Source of the DNA: Neolentinus lepideus HHB14362 ss-1
Taxonomy: Eukaryota > Basidiomycota > Agaricomycetes > Gloeophyllales > Gloeophyllaceae
Direction of reading: 5' to 3'
DNA length: 55,906 nt
Assembly: GCA_001632425.1 (NCBI GenBank)
Contig: KV425575.1
Coordinates: forward strand, 50,045-105,950
Shown here: piece by piece, positions 1-12,577 of the stretch
How positions within the stretch are numbered: position 1 is the stretch's first letter
How the letters are laid out: each line of letters begins with the position of its first letter
Position numbers and translations under genes: made by a program
Notes under the pieces: model-generated
Told to the model about the DNA's origin: nothing
Database searches by the model: none
The model's input: the letters and a program-made list of their open reading frames with translations, nothing else

Positions 1-86
1 AGAATGCAGCAGGGAGAGCTGGCTTTGGTATTGGGAGTCTGATGGCTTGCTTCGTAGTCACCATCACTTTGCTTCGCTGCTTCTGA
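1..86 (+). CDS. Serine carboxypeptidase S10, 3' end only (upstream tandem copy)
   Basis: These 86 bases are the last coding bases of a gene that begins before the window. They match, almost base for base, the end of the complete carboxypeptidase gene ending at 4917: window position 1 aligns with 4832. The reading frame gives a small-residue stretch (NAAGRAGFGIGSLMA) followed by a hydrophobic tail and a TGA at 84-86. Such a tail after a Gly/Ser/Ala-rich spacer looks like a GPI-anchor signal, so the mature enzyme may be held at the membrane or cell wall. The catalytic part is outside the window, so activity cannot be judged. Confidence 0.85.
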   Translation, partial: NAAGRAGFGIGSLMACFVVTITLLRCF

Positions 87-833
87 TTCGATAACCTGCA
101 ACTCTTAAGTGTTGTAGGTGGCATGCAAAAGAGCCCACACTTCATGCCTGGTGCCCACTGGGAACAGTGCGGGCAGCAATCCCTACGCCGTAGAAACAAA
201 GAAGGCCTTGACTCACCCGCCATAAACGATCAAGTTAACAGTTTCAAGATCCTTCAAACGTATATTCTTATGGGTGGTGTGACGTCCAGCACCACGGGCA
301 CAGCGCGCGACAGGGACATGTGTCATCGTACTAAGCACATCGCATTTCCGCAGGTTACATCCCCCCTCCCCCCTCTCCCTTAGCTTGTATGTCCTTGCCT
401 CTTTGTTCCATCCCTCCGTCTTGACCGTATATCCGATTAGAGGTACCGACAGTCATTGCAGCTGGACGTGAGACTAATAAGTCTCCCTGTCTTTGACTCA
501 GTGACGAGCCTTGATGGTGAAGTATAGTGATTATGAGCACCGGAGCTACGCGGTATTTATAGGCTCCAAATTTACGCCGAGAGGTCCAATCCAGATTGCA
601 AAACCTGCCACCTGTACAGACCGATACGCCAGGTATAGACGAGCTCGTGGCTCTTCTGAGTTCGCTGCCGTTACCAAAGAAATTGTCAGGGTCTAGCCTG
701 TGATGTTACAGACATCACCAGTGGCTACGAGGGACTACATGATTCCTATCAACGAGCATTTTGTTGCTCGTAATAGCAAGACGCAGGTGAGATTATAGTT
801 ACAGGCGGGGCAAATTCTGACTGCGGTACATAG
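1..833. repeat. Duplicated block, copy 1 (gene end plus 3' flank)
   Basis: Positions 1-833 align with 4832-5664. The similarity covers the carboxypeptidase C-terminus and about 750 bp of downstream sequence. Shared landmarks include GACGTCCAGCACCACGGGCA (281 and 5126) and a strongly conserved stretch around 545-625 matching 5390-5470. The match fades just after 833. The tandem duplication therefore carried the 3' flank with the gene. Confidence 0.85.
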
Positions 834-1964
834 AAAAAAATGAGCATCCACGCTTGGCCGAATTCTTGAGTGCCAACCAGTAGCTAGAATATACAGCTCA
901 TTCCACCATTCGAGGAGGGTTTTCAATAATGATCACTGATCATTAAAAATGATCTCTGAGAGCCCGCAGAGGGAGCCATGTAGGTGATGAGGATAGTCGA
1001 GAGCGCCCATGCCATTCTTTTCGGAGGTTCCAGGCAAGAAGGCCCCAAAAGAGTCATCCTCCCCTCTCCTCCATCTCCACCGATAGCTGTTCCTCCAGTC
1101 TCCCGCACTAGTTGATGGCGAGTCTTACTCCTCGATCCGAAGCTAATCTGAATATATTAAGACCCAACAGGAAATCATGGATGAATCTTAGTACGACAAA
1201 CGTACGGTCAACCATGGCCAGGTACGGAAAGGTCACTTCTTATTGAGACCGTAGAAGAGTGAACAGATCCGTGGAGGCCAATGAGCATCATCTACAATGC
1301 GACTTTGGAAGCTGCGAGTCATGCATCTGGATTAGCATCTTCCTAGATTTCTAAACGCCTCCAAACTCTCGCTTAGCATGGATTAACGCTCGGGTATCAC
1401 AGAAACCGCGTGTACATGATCAATGTCTGCCTTTTTGAGTCATACTTTTCCATAAGAGGCACATGCCGCCGCGGTCGCGATTTAGAATCGTCTGTCGCTA
1501 CGGATGACCCAAGCGTCTCTATCTTGAACTTTACAGCGTGGGACGCAGTGTGTCCAAGAATTTTGATGGCGTTTAGAACCGCAAAATTTAGGATTTTATC
1601 TTACGGGAAGTCACCCAGTGAAATCAGACATCAGATGTATTTATCTCCTGAAGTAGCGAACATCATTATACAAGCCAAGGCTGTGTGTCGATGGAAAGGC
1701 CCGGCGTGGCAGTGTGGCAGTGCTTTTCCGAGGACTGGATTGGCTAAAGGGGCGTCCTGGCACGCGACGCAGTTGCAGCTGAAGCCAAATATAGAATTGT
1801 GTACATGTGTATGTGAAGTTCATCACCAGATGTTGAATAAATAGTATGTCGATCCAATGACTCTATAAGACAGCGCTCATCTGTTTCGAAGCATTGCAGG
1901 ATAATTATAGTACTGCCAGCAACGTTCAACTTGAATTCGGCTCTCACCTTCACCAGCAGTCACC
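834..1964. other. Intergenic region upstream of carboxypeptidase
   Basis: No supported gene. A 144-codon open frame at 1410-1844 shows no recognisable motif and no splice-linked continuation. The last part must hold the promoter of the carboxypeptidase gene starting at 1965, but I see no clear TATA element. Confidence 0.5.
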
Positions 1965-4917
1965 ATGATTGCAGTGTACCTTGCCCTTGGGGTGATTCTT
2001 GCTGTCATAGTGGATGCCCAAGACTCTGGCCCAAACGGCGTAGGGTATCCTCACAACTATACAGGAATCCCGTCCGGCGACTACAGCCCAGAATGGCAGA
2101 ACTGTTAGTACAATCTGCATTGACCGGGGCCTCGCTCGAGCTGACTCGATGCGTGGATCAGATTTTCAAGTCATCCAACCGTTTCCGAACGTCACTTGGA
2201 CTCTCGGAAGAAATTGGGCTGGAAATATCGATGTCCAGCGTCCAGGACATCCGAATAACACATTATTCTTCTGGGCATTCGAAAAGACGAACGGCTCCCT
2301 TACCGCTGCTGCAGGCGAAAACAGTGACGCGCCATGGGGGATATGGCTTAATGGCGGGTGCGTCTTTCCGCAGATGACGTCTGCCTGCAGTCTTTTAACG
2401 GCGCGCATGTAGACCGGGAAGCTCCAGTTTAATAGGGCTACTGTTTGAGGTAGAATTCACTGAGGATGATGACTCCCGACACTCACTCTCAATACAGAAC
2501 GGACCGATTCATATAGGACCGGATTACTCGGCCTATGCGAATAACTACAGTTGGAACACACTCGCGGACTATGTATGGATCGACCAACCAGTGTGAGTGT
2601 GAGATCCTTAATCTTCAGGGAAGGCTATTGACGCTATCGCTGTACAGTGGCACAGGCTTCTCGACTGTGGACGAAGGCGCATGGGGTATGCATATCTAGT
2701 GAAGGAGCCTATTGTTAACTTGTTAACACTGACAGCATATGTTTCGTAGTCGCCGACGAAGATCAAATGGGCGTCGACTTTGTAAGTGTGCTAACTTTAT
2801 CATCACGCAGGTATACTGATATGTCTGACAATAACTCAGTTCGGCTTCCTTGAAAACCTCGTGAAGGTCTTCCCGAGTCTCGCCACCCGTCCCCTCTACA
2901 TCACCGGCGAGAGTTATTGTGGAACATATATTGTAAGTGCTTGACACACACTTTCATAGAACACACTTTGTGAGATATTTTCATGATAGCCGTATATCAC
3001 GAAGACGTACTTCGGATTACAAAACCCGCCTGTGAAGTTAGCCAAGATTGCTATCGGTGACGGAACGATCGGAAGCGAAGAGGTGTTCGAAATGGTGCCG
3101 ACTGTATGTCATATGCCACGAATCCATCCGATATTGCACTGCGCTATAACTTCGTTCCCAGGTCACCACGATTGAGACTTATCCTCAGCTGATTGGCTAC
3201 GATCCAGAAGTCTATCAGTATTTCAAAGAACAGTACGTTCCATAAACGTTTGACGGTGTTATCATTGTTCTTAACTAGACAGAGAGCACCTGTGTGGCTA
3301 CGACCTCAACTTCACCTATCCGCAGAACGGTCACTTCCCGACACTCAACTTCACCCGGGGCATTGTCGACGGCAGCTACTCCAGTGCTCGCAAAGGTAAC
3401 CGTCTCAACGGCCAGAGTGTCCTGACGACCATCGCTGACCGCTATGCTGCGAGCGAGAGCAAGCAGCTCGCGAAGCGAGATAGGGAGATGAGACGCGAGC
3501 TGTGGAAGGCGGAGAAGAGGGACCTCAGCGGTAGACCGAACGGGACCATCGATCCATGGTATGGATGCTATATTCATTTTGAGCTGCTGGACTATGCGGT
3601 CAATTTTTCGTATCCATGGTGTAAGTTCGCAGTTGTTTTGTGGTGTGAGTTATTAGCTGGCCAGCTGATGAGAGTGTGCAGCTGCTGGTAAGGACTTTGA
3701 TGTGAGTCACTGTACTCTGATTGATAACCATGTGGACGTAATCATGATGTGGGGATGCAGTTCTATGATATCCCGGATGCCTTGAGCCCGGAGGCACCAC
3801 AAGACGCCAGCATCTTCTTGAATGGTGAGGTCCGCACTTGTAGCTGTCTTTAATGACCTTAACCGTCCCCTTTCTGTCTGACCAGACAAAACTACCCGAG
3901 CCGCGATCCATGCCCCAACGAGCAAGGACTGGGTAGAGAGCATCAATTACAATTTTACCGGAGGAGAAGATGGGAATGACCCTAGTGAGTTTTCGCTAAT
4001 ACTTGCTTCTGTTCTCAGCGCCTGCAGCTTACCCCGAATATAGGTATTGAGTAGGCTGACATTATCCATAGTTATGGTCACGGGTGACTGACAGTGATCT
4101 TGACCGTAGACCAATGGCCTTCCTCACGGATCTTGCAACGAATGCTACTGATCGACACGTATCCGTGGTCATATTTTCTGGAAATGACGATTCTCTTGTT
4201 GCTCACCGTGGCTCAGAAGGTACATCCTTTCGTCGATAGTCTAGGTATGGTTTCGCTAACGGCCTCGTGATTTAGTTGTGATTCAGGTGAGCATGAGTAT
4301 CATATAAGAAAAACCTCTGCACGGTGTCCACGTCTGTCTTTTGATGTAGAATACCACGTTTGGAGGCATACAAGGCTTTACGAGAAAACCTTCCACACCC
4401 TGGTACGATGACGCTGGCAGCTTTGCGGGTATCGTGCATCAGGAGCGGAACTGGACGTATGTACTATTTCAAGGGGCAGGTCACTTGGTGTCTGCCGCTC
4501 AGCCAGCAGCGGTATGCCATCTGAACATTCTTCAAATACGCTTACTGATCAACTGCCCTCCATCCATCACATCAGGCATACACGTTCCTCCGAGAATTTG
4601 TTCTAGGGAGCAATCAGACCGGTCTGGTCGATTCCACGTCGGGCAGTATCGTCGGCGGAGAAGTCGCCACGCTCGCGGGGGATTATTTGCCGGGCGGATT
4701 GGAAATCTTCTACGGATCTGGGACTACCCAGAGCACGTATGTTGCTCCCAGCGCGACTATTGCAGCATGGGAGAAGTTCATTCAAACGGCTGATCCCATC
4801 ACGACTGCTGCAGGTTCAGGCTCGTCGAAGAAGAATGCAGCAGGGAGAGCTGGCTTTGGTATTGGGAGTCTGATGGCTAGCTTTGTAGTCACCATCACCT
4901 TGCTTCGCTGTTCCTGA
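1965..4917 (+). CDS. Serine carboxypeptidase (peptidase family S10), probably GPI-anchored
   Basis: This is a secretory serine carboxypeptidase that removes C-terminal residues from peptides, in the vacuole or at the cell surface. I model 18 exons: 1965-2103, 2162-2357, 2413-2449, 2498-2592, 2648-2685, 2750-2781, 2840-2932, 2990-3103, 3162-3232, 3283-3620, 3682-3701, 3761-3824, 3886-3984, 4028-4043, 4095-4219, 4276-4286, 4350-4511, 4576-4917. They are in frame throughout and give 663 residues. Residues 1-18 form a signal peptide (ATG at 1965, ending VDAQD). The substrate-binding WLNGGPGSSS spans exons 2-3. The nucleophile is S204 in GESYCG, where most relatives have GESYAG. The acid is D482 or D483 in SGNDD and the base is H541 in GAGHL. 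The C-terminal hydrophobic tail after a Gly/Ser/Lys spacer suggests GPI anchoring. Exons of 11, 16 and 20 nt make the exon 11-16 region the least certain; the 16-nt exon could instead begin at 4019. Confidence 0.9.
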
Positions 4918-5664
4918 TTCTTTAGCGGAGATAACCTGCAAATCTTGAATATCGTGGGTGGCGTGCAATAGACCCCACAATTCATCCCACAATTCGTCCC
5001 TTACCCCTATCGGGAACAGGGCGGGCAGCAAACCCTGTGCTGTACAAGCACACAGGAGACTGTGACTCATCCGCCATAAAAGGATCGATTTAACAGTTTT
5101 GAAATTCTTATATTTCTCTGTGTGTGACGTCCAGCACCACGGGCAGGTCGCGCGACAGGGGATATCTAGTCGTGCTAACGACCTCAATCTCCTACAGGTT
5201 ACATCACCCCTCCCCCCCTCTCTTTCAGCTTGTAAGTCCTTACCTCTTAGTTTCATTGCTGTGTCTTAACCATATATCCGATTAGATACCAACAGCCATG
5301 GTAGCTGGACGCGAGACTAATGAGCCTCCCTGCCTTTGACTCTGCGTTAATCCTTGATGGTGAAGTCTCGTGATTATGAGCCGTGTGGCTACGTAGTGTT
5401 TATAGGCTCCAAATTTACGCCGAGAGGTCCAATCCAGATTGCAATAACTGCAGCTTGTACAGACCGATACAGTAGGTATGGACGAACTTGTGGCTGGTCT
5501 GATTCGATGTTGTTACTAAAGAAATTATTAGGATATAGCCTGTGATGTTACGGACACTACCAGTGGCTACGAGGAGCACTTTGTTGCTCGTAATGGCGAG
5601 ACGCAGGATGCGACCAGGTGCGATTATAGTTACGGGCTGAGCAAATCCTGACTGCAGTCCATAG
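4832..5664. repeat. Duplicated block, copy 2 (gene end plus 3' flank)
   Basis: Second copy of the block at 1-833. It runs from the last coding bases of the complete carboxypeptidase through its 3' flank. Small indels and substitutions are scattered, so the duplication is not recent. Both copies keep a short inverted repeat built on GAGCA..TTGCTCG (about 752-770 and 5574-5590). Confidence 0.85.
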
Positions 5665-6653
5665 CATATCCAACGATGACGCGATAATAATTCTTATCAA
5701 TAGGTCTCATGAAATCTGCGGTGAAGATGCGCACGAATTTCAATGCGTCGCCTACCGCTTTGCTCACTTAGAATGAGTGGATCGCGACTTGTGAGTGATT
5801 TGCGTTATTAATGGTCCGCGCACACCCTCACCGTATTGGTTGAAGGACGTTATGTGCGCTTTCATGCAATATCTCGAATTTGGTCGTGCAGTCCTGCCCC
5901 AAGGAGCCGAAGGCCAATCAGATGCGTCTTGATAAAAGTAATGAAACAACGTGGAGCGTGGTGCTTCTGTTGTTCTTTCCTGCTGTGTATGGCAGATATC
6001 CTACCTCGTACTGATATCTTCCGGAGGCGAATAGTATGAATCTGTCCGAGATGTCAAACCGTGCAACTTTCTCACATGTAAGTATGTATATCGGGCAGAC
6101 TAAATATATCTTGTTGTTCCTAGGTCAGCAGTGCCCAGGACTCGGACGTGTTCGAGTTCGCCGAAACTGGCATGGGCTTATGGGGACCCACAAATCCAAC
6201 CGGGCATCTTGTCGCCGGAGACAAGATCAAGGACTCCCACGCTAGGAATTCCCTTGTTCTCCAAGCTCTCCTCAGTTGCTACGGTTTCCGATGTGATTAC
6301 TGACATCTGTGTCCTGGGTGTTGACCTTTATTGTGCCTGCCCGACCCCTTCCGCTTTGAACTTTCAGACTTGCTCTGCCTTTACTAGGTCGAGATGCCCC
6401 CTGGCGACCCAGCCGGCTAGAGAATCTGGAGACCTATTGTACTTCGTTCTTGTACCCTTTCCTGGGCGACAACTACCTCCATGCCTATAATGCTGAGCAC
6501 GACACATTATCGCTCGTATCACAATTCTGACTTTTCTACCAACCCATCATCTCCTTGTCGATCCTTGGTTTCAAAGTTGCGCCTTTGCTGCTGGCCTTCG
6601 ATCAACTGCACACGCGCACCACTTAAATTGTAGTTAACTTGGTCTGGAACTCC
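5665..6653. other. Intergenic region
   Basis: No supported gene. Open frames at 6036-6245 and 6131-6490 lack motifs and start context. The end of this stretch may contain further 5' exons of the DUF6699-like gene that follows, because its N-terminus is not well fixed. Confidence 0.4.
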
Positions 6654-8229
6654 ATGAGCCACGGGGAAGCTATGTGGCACTTCGCCTGTCTTAATTCTCT
6701 GAGAACACCGACCGTCGCAGCTACCCCGCTGCCACGACCGTGCTTGTGTCGGTACTGTGCTTATATACCTGTTCCAGGAGGTTGTATTCCTTCTGAAGAT
6801 CGCCCAGTTGCCTGCCAGGAGTATCGCGATCCTGTCACGGGTGCTCCTTTACGACGTCCACATAGAAGAAGGGATGAAAACCATACCCCCGCACATCGGA
6901 TTACACGCCCTTCCCGGTCCATACTTCGAGGGTCACCAGGTGGGCCCCAGACGCCCCTGATGTCGCGGGGAGGCTTCAACCCAGGGATTGCATTACCAGG
7001 TGCGTTCGATTTTACTCCCCAAGACGAAGTACTGAGTTTGGTAACTGCTTTCAGCGTCTCCCGTCTTGACGCCACAAACTACCGCCCTTTGTATCGCCAG
7101 TCCGCCAGCAGTGGTGCCCCAGATCATCACGTCTCCATATTTCATGACCGGGCATTTACCGCCATTATCAATTCCCTCGCCAGTTATCACGGTCCCCATG
7201 CTAGCACCAGTTAATCCCGTTGTTCCCGCAGTCATCCCTGAACCAGTGTCACCGGAGGTAGCTTTTCCGCCGCGCCTCGAGCCTCCAAGTGTCCGCGTTG
7301 GCGGCGCGGATTCCCCTCGACAGATAGCAGATGCGAGTCTCACTGTTCCCGCAACTTGGCACTGGTCAGCACAACCACCTATTCTGACTCCTTACGTTCC
7401 ACCTATTGCAGTACCAGCTGCAGCTCCCGTCCAAACGCCCAACCAAATTGTTTACGTAACTCCCTCGGGTAACTTCACCTGGACGCCACATCCCCAACCA
7501 CATCCCCAAATCCCGTCCGCTGTCTTTTTCCCTTCGAATCCTGTGACGGGATCAAATCATGCCACGTTCGTACCCGTCTGGGACCCGAATGCAGCTATGT
7601 CGGTCAGCGGCGGTTACCCTCTACCCGGCACTGCGCCGACTTGGGTGGCACCAGCTTGGCCACCTGTCCCAGTGCCCGGTACTGACATACTTATGAGGCT
7701 TGCGCCTTGTCTGATACCGAATCCCGTGAATGCTCTGTTGCCCCAGATCATATGGGATGTGGCGAAGAGCCCGGTTACTGCAAGAAAATTAACTGGCCGC
7801 CATATCATTCTCGATATGATGGAGGATTTTAGACAGCCTGCGACCGCACCTATAGTCAGGAAGCTCATAATCGTCTGCGACTTCGGGAGCCTGCGCACAC
7901 TATGGCCTCCGGTCGAGTTGCAACAGGACAGACCGATATCTGTCTGGGATATCATGAATGCGATCTACGAGTTTTTCCAGAAGCGTTTGAGAAGACGAGA
8001 ATTCGAGTACATCAAGGCGCTACAGCCGGATAACGAAGCTATCCTGCGGGATGCATTTTACAGAAGATGTCAAGACTCACCGACTTTGTATGATTGGGAG
8101 ATACAACAGGGATATAAGAGAGTGGACGTCCTTGGCGACAGCCGAGTCTGGTGGGGGGTGTGGGTTACCTACAACCCAGACAACACATGGCAGCTGAATC
8201 TTGGCTTGATGCCACTTCGACAGCCATAA
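6654..8229 (+). CDS. Proline-rich DUF6699-like domain protein (gene A)
   Basis: Function unknown. I model two exons, 6654-6999 and 7055-8229, joined by a 55-bp intron (GTGCGT..TTTCAG). Splicing turns codon G|CG into Ala and links the N-terminal frame to the long frame, giving about 506 residues. The N-terminal half is basic then proline-rich, with an Arg-rich RPSRSILRG element often seen near the start of such proteins. The C-terminal ~180 residues match the DUF6699 pattern of Agaricomycete proteins: a strand with IIWDV, then KLIIVCDF, WPPVEL, SVWDIMNAI, FYRRC and KRVDVL. The first in-frame ATG after the TAA at 6624 was taken as the start. An extra 5' intron is possible, so the N-terminus is the weak point. 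Confidence 0.7.
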
Positions 8230-9341
8230 CGATGGTGCACCTACTTTATGATTATTAACGGTCTAGCGTTCTAAGTGCATCTTTTAGCTTTACGACTGTA
8301 TGGAATAATTTACCTTACCAGTAATGCAGGACTTGTAGTCCATGATGGAGCATGCATGTGTCAGCTCGTTTCGGTTATATAAAATTTGAGATGATTATTA
8401 CGAACACAGGAAAAGGAAAACTGCATTTGTATGTCAGACGTCGCGCTGTTGGTGCATTCACTGAACGGTCTTGCTACAAAGACTGTCAATAGTCTCTGAC
8501 GCTTCTGCCTTGCTCATCTTGTCCGTAGGCGGTACTGCTTCTCCAGCCATCTTGGACAACACTGCTACATACCCTCGCCGACGAGACATTGCCGCCTCAT
8601 CTCTTGTGGTCCAGGCTGACGACTTACATTCCGTCCAGTTCCTCTACCCTCGTTCTCCCTCGACTGATTCTTGAGGTCGTCTATCATCTCGCTCGCCTAC
8701 GACTTTGAGATACGTTCGCTGTCCGTGTCGACCCCACATTGCTGCATGAGCTTGTTTAAAAATTCGCCTTGTTTGTGTTTCATTGGCTCTACATCACAAT
8801 CAATGAATATATATTGTATCCCTTATCCTTAGACTCGGCATCTCCAGTCTCCCATTAATGTTGAGGAGGTGGTGATGATGAATTATGACTGTCCTCAAGT
8901 CAGTTGTCTTTGCATCTCTGAAGGCTAGAGACATACTATGATATGCCTGAACAAAAAGATATTGTGGTGTGGTATAAGGTGTTGACGGTAGTGGTTCTAG
9001 TAACGGAGCAGATTGACTGTGCGGGTTGGTCTGCCCCGTGATCGACATCATACTGGCGACGCGTCTAGGTCACGTGAGTAGCACTGCCACGCGTCTGCTA
9101 TGCCCCAAATTCAGTTGCTGCATTCTTCGATCTACAGTGTTTGGTATTTTATTCTGCATTCGAATACATAGGATGTGCATACAGTTGAAACCAGAATATA
9201 GCATGGAACATACGGAGGAAGAGAGCAACAACCTATGGATTACACAATGTTCTTGTAAGCTACAATGGACATCTACACTACGATGCAACCAGTCCAGTCC
9301 AAAGAGGATATTCGCAGATAATAAGTATTAAAGTGGGTATA
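8230..9341. other. Intergenic region between convergent DUF6699-like genes
   Basis: Contains only the 3' ends of the two facing genes and short unsupported frames (8471-8674, 9026-9331). An A-rich run around 8408-8425 is the only feature I noted. Confidence 0.4.
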
Positions 9342-10295
9342 TCACGAGTCAGGAGGACCTATAAGTAGTTTGAAGTTGTCGAAGCCATCAGAATGTCCGG
9401 ACGACTTCAAGCCTTTGAACATGTAGTGCTTCTTCAGATAATCCACTCTCCTCACTCCTTGCCTCTTCTCATGCTCCTCCAAACTCGGGAACGCCTTGCA
9501 CCTCCGGGTATACGCTCTGGCCACATCAACATCATCCGACTTGGACAGACGCGCCCAGTCCATGTGCGTGATCTGGGTTTGCATATTAGTGTGGATAGCT
9601 TGCAGTACGTTCCCGAGGGTGATAGGTCGTGACTCCATCCCCGGAACCTGAAGTAGCATAGAATTTCCTTGATATTGGAGCTCAACTGGCCACTGGCGGA
9701 CATTGTCGCAAACAATTCGCATGCGCGTCGTCGGTGGCCATAATGCGGGCTGTTCCAGCTCCTCGCTGGTTATAGATGTCTTGCTGCCTCGTCCGGTAAG
9801 TTTTAGCGGAGTGAACATTGTTACTGACATGTCGAAGAAAATGGGCGGAGTTCGATGCTCGCCGTCCAACAGTGGGTGTAGGATCGATTGGTGGGGATAT
9901 GGCTGGGGAGGATATGGCTGGGGAGCGTACATAGGCCAGGCACCCCAAGGAGGAGAGGTAGCAACCCATGGTGGGGACATTACAGGCGCATTACCGAAAG
10001 AATGCCTGCGTCCGTGGGTATAAAGAGGAACAGGTTGTGGCTGGGGAGATGTGTAATAGAATGGGACGGCACCGCCGGGCGGTGAAGGCATCCCAGCGTG
10101 CCAGGATACAACTCGCGGGCGAACAGGTGGATCTCCATCGTCGAAGTGAACCGTCCGGGCAGGCGGACTCAAGGGCTGCAAGCCCTGAAGGTTTACTGGT
10201 GGTATAAATGGGGAGTGATGCTGATGATAATAAGGATCGAGATAGGGATTGGGCGGATAGTAGACGGGGGCGTAGACATAGGGTGGTGTTGCCAT
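9342..10295 (-). CDS. Proline-rich DUF6699-like domain protein (gene B)
   Basis: Single-exon gene of 317 residues, function unknown. Residues 1-150 are Pro/Tyr/His-rich low-complexity sequence (PYVYAPVYYPP at the start). Residues ~150-310 carry the same domain as gene A: FFDMS, RMRIVCDN, WPVELQY, TLGNVLQAIH, ARAYTRRC and RRVDYL align in order. It lies tail to tail with gene A, 1.1 kb away, so the pair looks like an old inverted duplication. Unlike gene A, it has no intron between the low-complexity and domain parts. Confidence 0.8.
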   Translation of the reverse strand: MATPPYVYAPVYYPPNPYLDPYYHQHHSPFIPPVNLQGLQPLSPPARTVHFDDGDPPVRPRVVSWHAGMPSPPGGAVPFYYTSPQPQPVPLYTHGRRHSFGNAPVMSPPWVATSPPWGAWPMYAPQPYPPQPYPHQSILHPLLDGEHRTPPIFFDMSVTMFTPLKLTGRGSKTSITSEELEQPALWPPTTRMRIVCDNVRQWPVELQYQGNSMLLQVPGMESRPITLGNVLQAIHTNMQTQITHMDWARLSKSDDVDVARAYTRRCKAFPSLEEHEKRQGVRRVDYLKKHYMFKGLKSSGHSDGFDNFKLLIGPPDS

Positions 10296-12577
10296 GAGCT
10301 CAGCAAGTGAGAGAAACGGGTACCTTTATGTACTCTAGATAGTAGAAGCCGGAGTAGATCTAAGGCAATTCAAGTAGATGATGATACGTGGAAGCCTCGG
10401 AGCCGGCACACGAGGGCAGTGAAGCGTTGAATCTGAGTCAATGACCTACGGCCAGAATCAGTCTAAGTAGTCATTCTACGATAATGTGCAGCCGTTACCT
10501 ATACAGGATCGGTGGGCTATGGCACTGAAGAGGCGATGGGACGAGGCACTGACCTAGTTGGCGGCTTCACGGTACACCGTAACTGGCACGCGAGAGTTTA
10601 TATGTGATTGACTTGGCCCTGAACTTAATCTAGTACGTAGAGGTATGTTAGATAGCAACAACCATCACAGATAGGACACCTGCCTAACGATCATAACAGT
10701 ATGTGAGAGTGTTTATTCATCTGCCAGTGACAGATCAAGTAGTACTATGATCGCCCGGTTTAGCTCCGTAAGCGCCCAGGATGCAATTATGCCCTTCCAG
10801 GCCAGCGCTTGCACGGCGAGCTTCCAAAACGGTTCGGAGAGAACTACAGCGCCCATGCTCATACTAATAACGCCCGTATTCTCTTCGCCTCGACAGGCCT
10901 AGCGACCCATGGCGAGCCCTGAGCGAAGAGCTAGCTAGTGCACAGCCACTAGCTACGGATCAAAGCACAGGTTCCGTAGTCAGGCGCGTCGGAGTTGGTT
11001 ACGGGGCAGTGGTTCGCGATCCTCGACCTTGACTAAATCATGTTTTGGTCGTTTACCATTACTCCTATCGAAACGCGGAAGTCTGAGGCTGCGTAAGCAA
11101 AGTTGCATTGGTCGGACATGCAAGCCCCGTGCTCTGCAGTACTTTTGAGGGTCATCATTACCAATAAACAAGCCACCACAAACTGCGCTGAGTTGCTTTT
11201 GATGTCGTATTTCCTGCGGGTTTCTTTCCAGTCTATGAGGACTAATTATACCTCACAGACGCTGTCGACTCGCAATATATCGTCGGTATCGGACAGGCGT
11301 ACATTCCTAGGGCTTGGAAACTTGCAACCATCGTTTCGCAACTACAGTAAACTTCACGTCCCCTTACCTCAGGGACACCGTCTGAGGCAGTAAGTGTATC
11401 CAGGAGACGGCAAGCGGCGCGGTGAAGGTTCCACACAACCTCAGTTCTCTAGTGAGCCCAGATTATCTCGGAAGTTTCGTGTACGTTTTTAACCTTATCA
11501 AAAGGCCATATATATAGATATGTCGGTCTATACGTCAGCCGGCAGACGCTCTGGGACGGTTCTATCATTTCCCCATGCAAGTACCTGCCTGAAACCTGAG
11601 AATAGTCACGCCTAAGCGCTGGACTACTCGAGACCTTCTAAAACTTTACTATGGTCGTAGAATCAGCCCGGCCCATCCAGTCATCCGATCAATTGTACTC
11701 TGAATGTCTCGCAAGGTCCGTGCTATACAGTCCTTGCCATCCTCATCTCCTATCTGCTCTGAGGCCACGCTATGATCTTCTTAAGCGCTCGTGAGCCTTG
11801 GTGTCCCGAAGAATTCCAGAATGTAGTGGAATATATTTTATGCCTCCCCCATCCGGACGCTTTCAGTCTATATTTTATTTCCCGGCTCTCTGAGCATCTA
11901 AACTGGACTATCCGATGTTTCTAACTTATACTGAACGCTTCGAGTACCCTTGCTGGCTGAACTCCGCACATATAGCCCTTCAAGTTCCTGTGCATCCTCT
12001 CTCTCCCTGGACTGTGCAGCAACTGCGCAGCAGCATATCGTTTCCGTCGGAGACGAACGCTGACGCATCCTACAAGTTCATTCCAGTCGCAGTCTTGATC
12101 GGGCCGGTGCTTAAACCAACTGGGTCTTCCTGGTTAGAGCGTCTGAGTACTCAAGAACATCGTGCATTCCCAAACATATGACCGCTCCGAAGCTACTGAC
12201 CGAGGTGTTGTCCAGACTTCAAGATATTAGCGTTGTTGTATATGTATACTCGATTTTCTGGCTTTCCCGATAGTCCGAACATTTAACAGTTTGACATCTC
12301 ATCACTTAGAACTCGATAATCGCAGGAGTAGAGAGTATTCAAGGTGATGTTCACTACAGCCTTGTGAGGGTCGCAGATCGGTTCGTCTCTTCTGCTAATA
12401 TTGGATCACAGACGCTCGAGCTTCCACGATCTGGCGGACGTCGGATGCGCCCACCATGCATAACCCTTTTCTGGCTATGGAGCCTACATTTTATCTATCT
12501 TCTGGAGTTCGTGAAATGACCACGACGGATATTGTAGTCCGACTCATTAATCAAACCTAGTATACAAGTCCAGCGGT
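10296..12577. other. Gene-poor region
   Basis: No supported gene in 2.3 kb. Short frames at 11103-11393 and 11915-12181 have no motif. A perfect 9-bp stem (TAGCTAGTG / CACTAGCTA, 10932-10940 with 10947-10955, 6-base loop) is the only local structure noted. The left part holds the promoter of gene B. Confidence 0.4.

Noticed and set aside
1410..1844. 144-codon open frame
   Set aside because: No motif, poor start context, overlaps two other frames on the opposite strand, and no spliced continuation.
10932..10955. 9-bp stem-loop as a terminator or regulatory hairpin
   Set aside because: Short palindromes of this size occur by chance in 56 kb, and no gene end is nearby.
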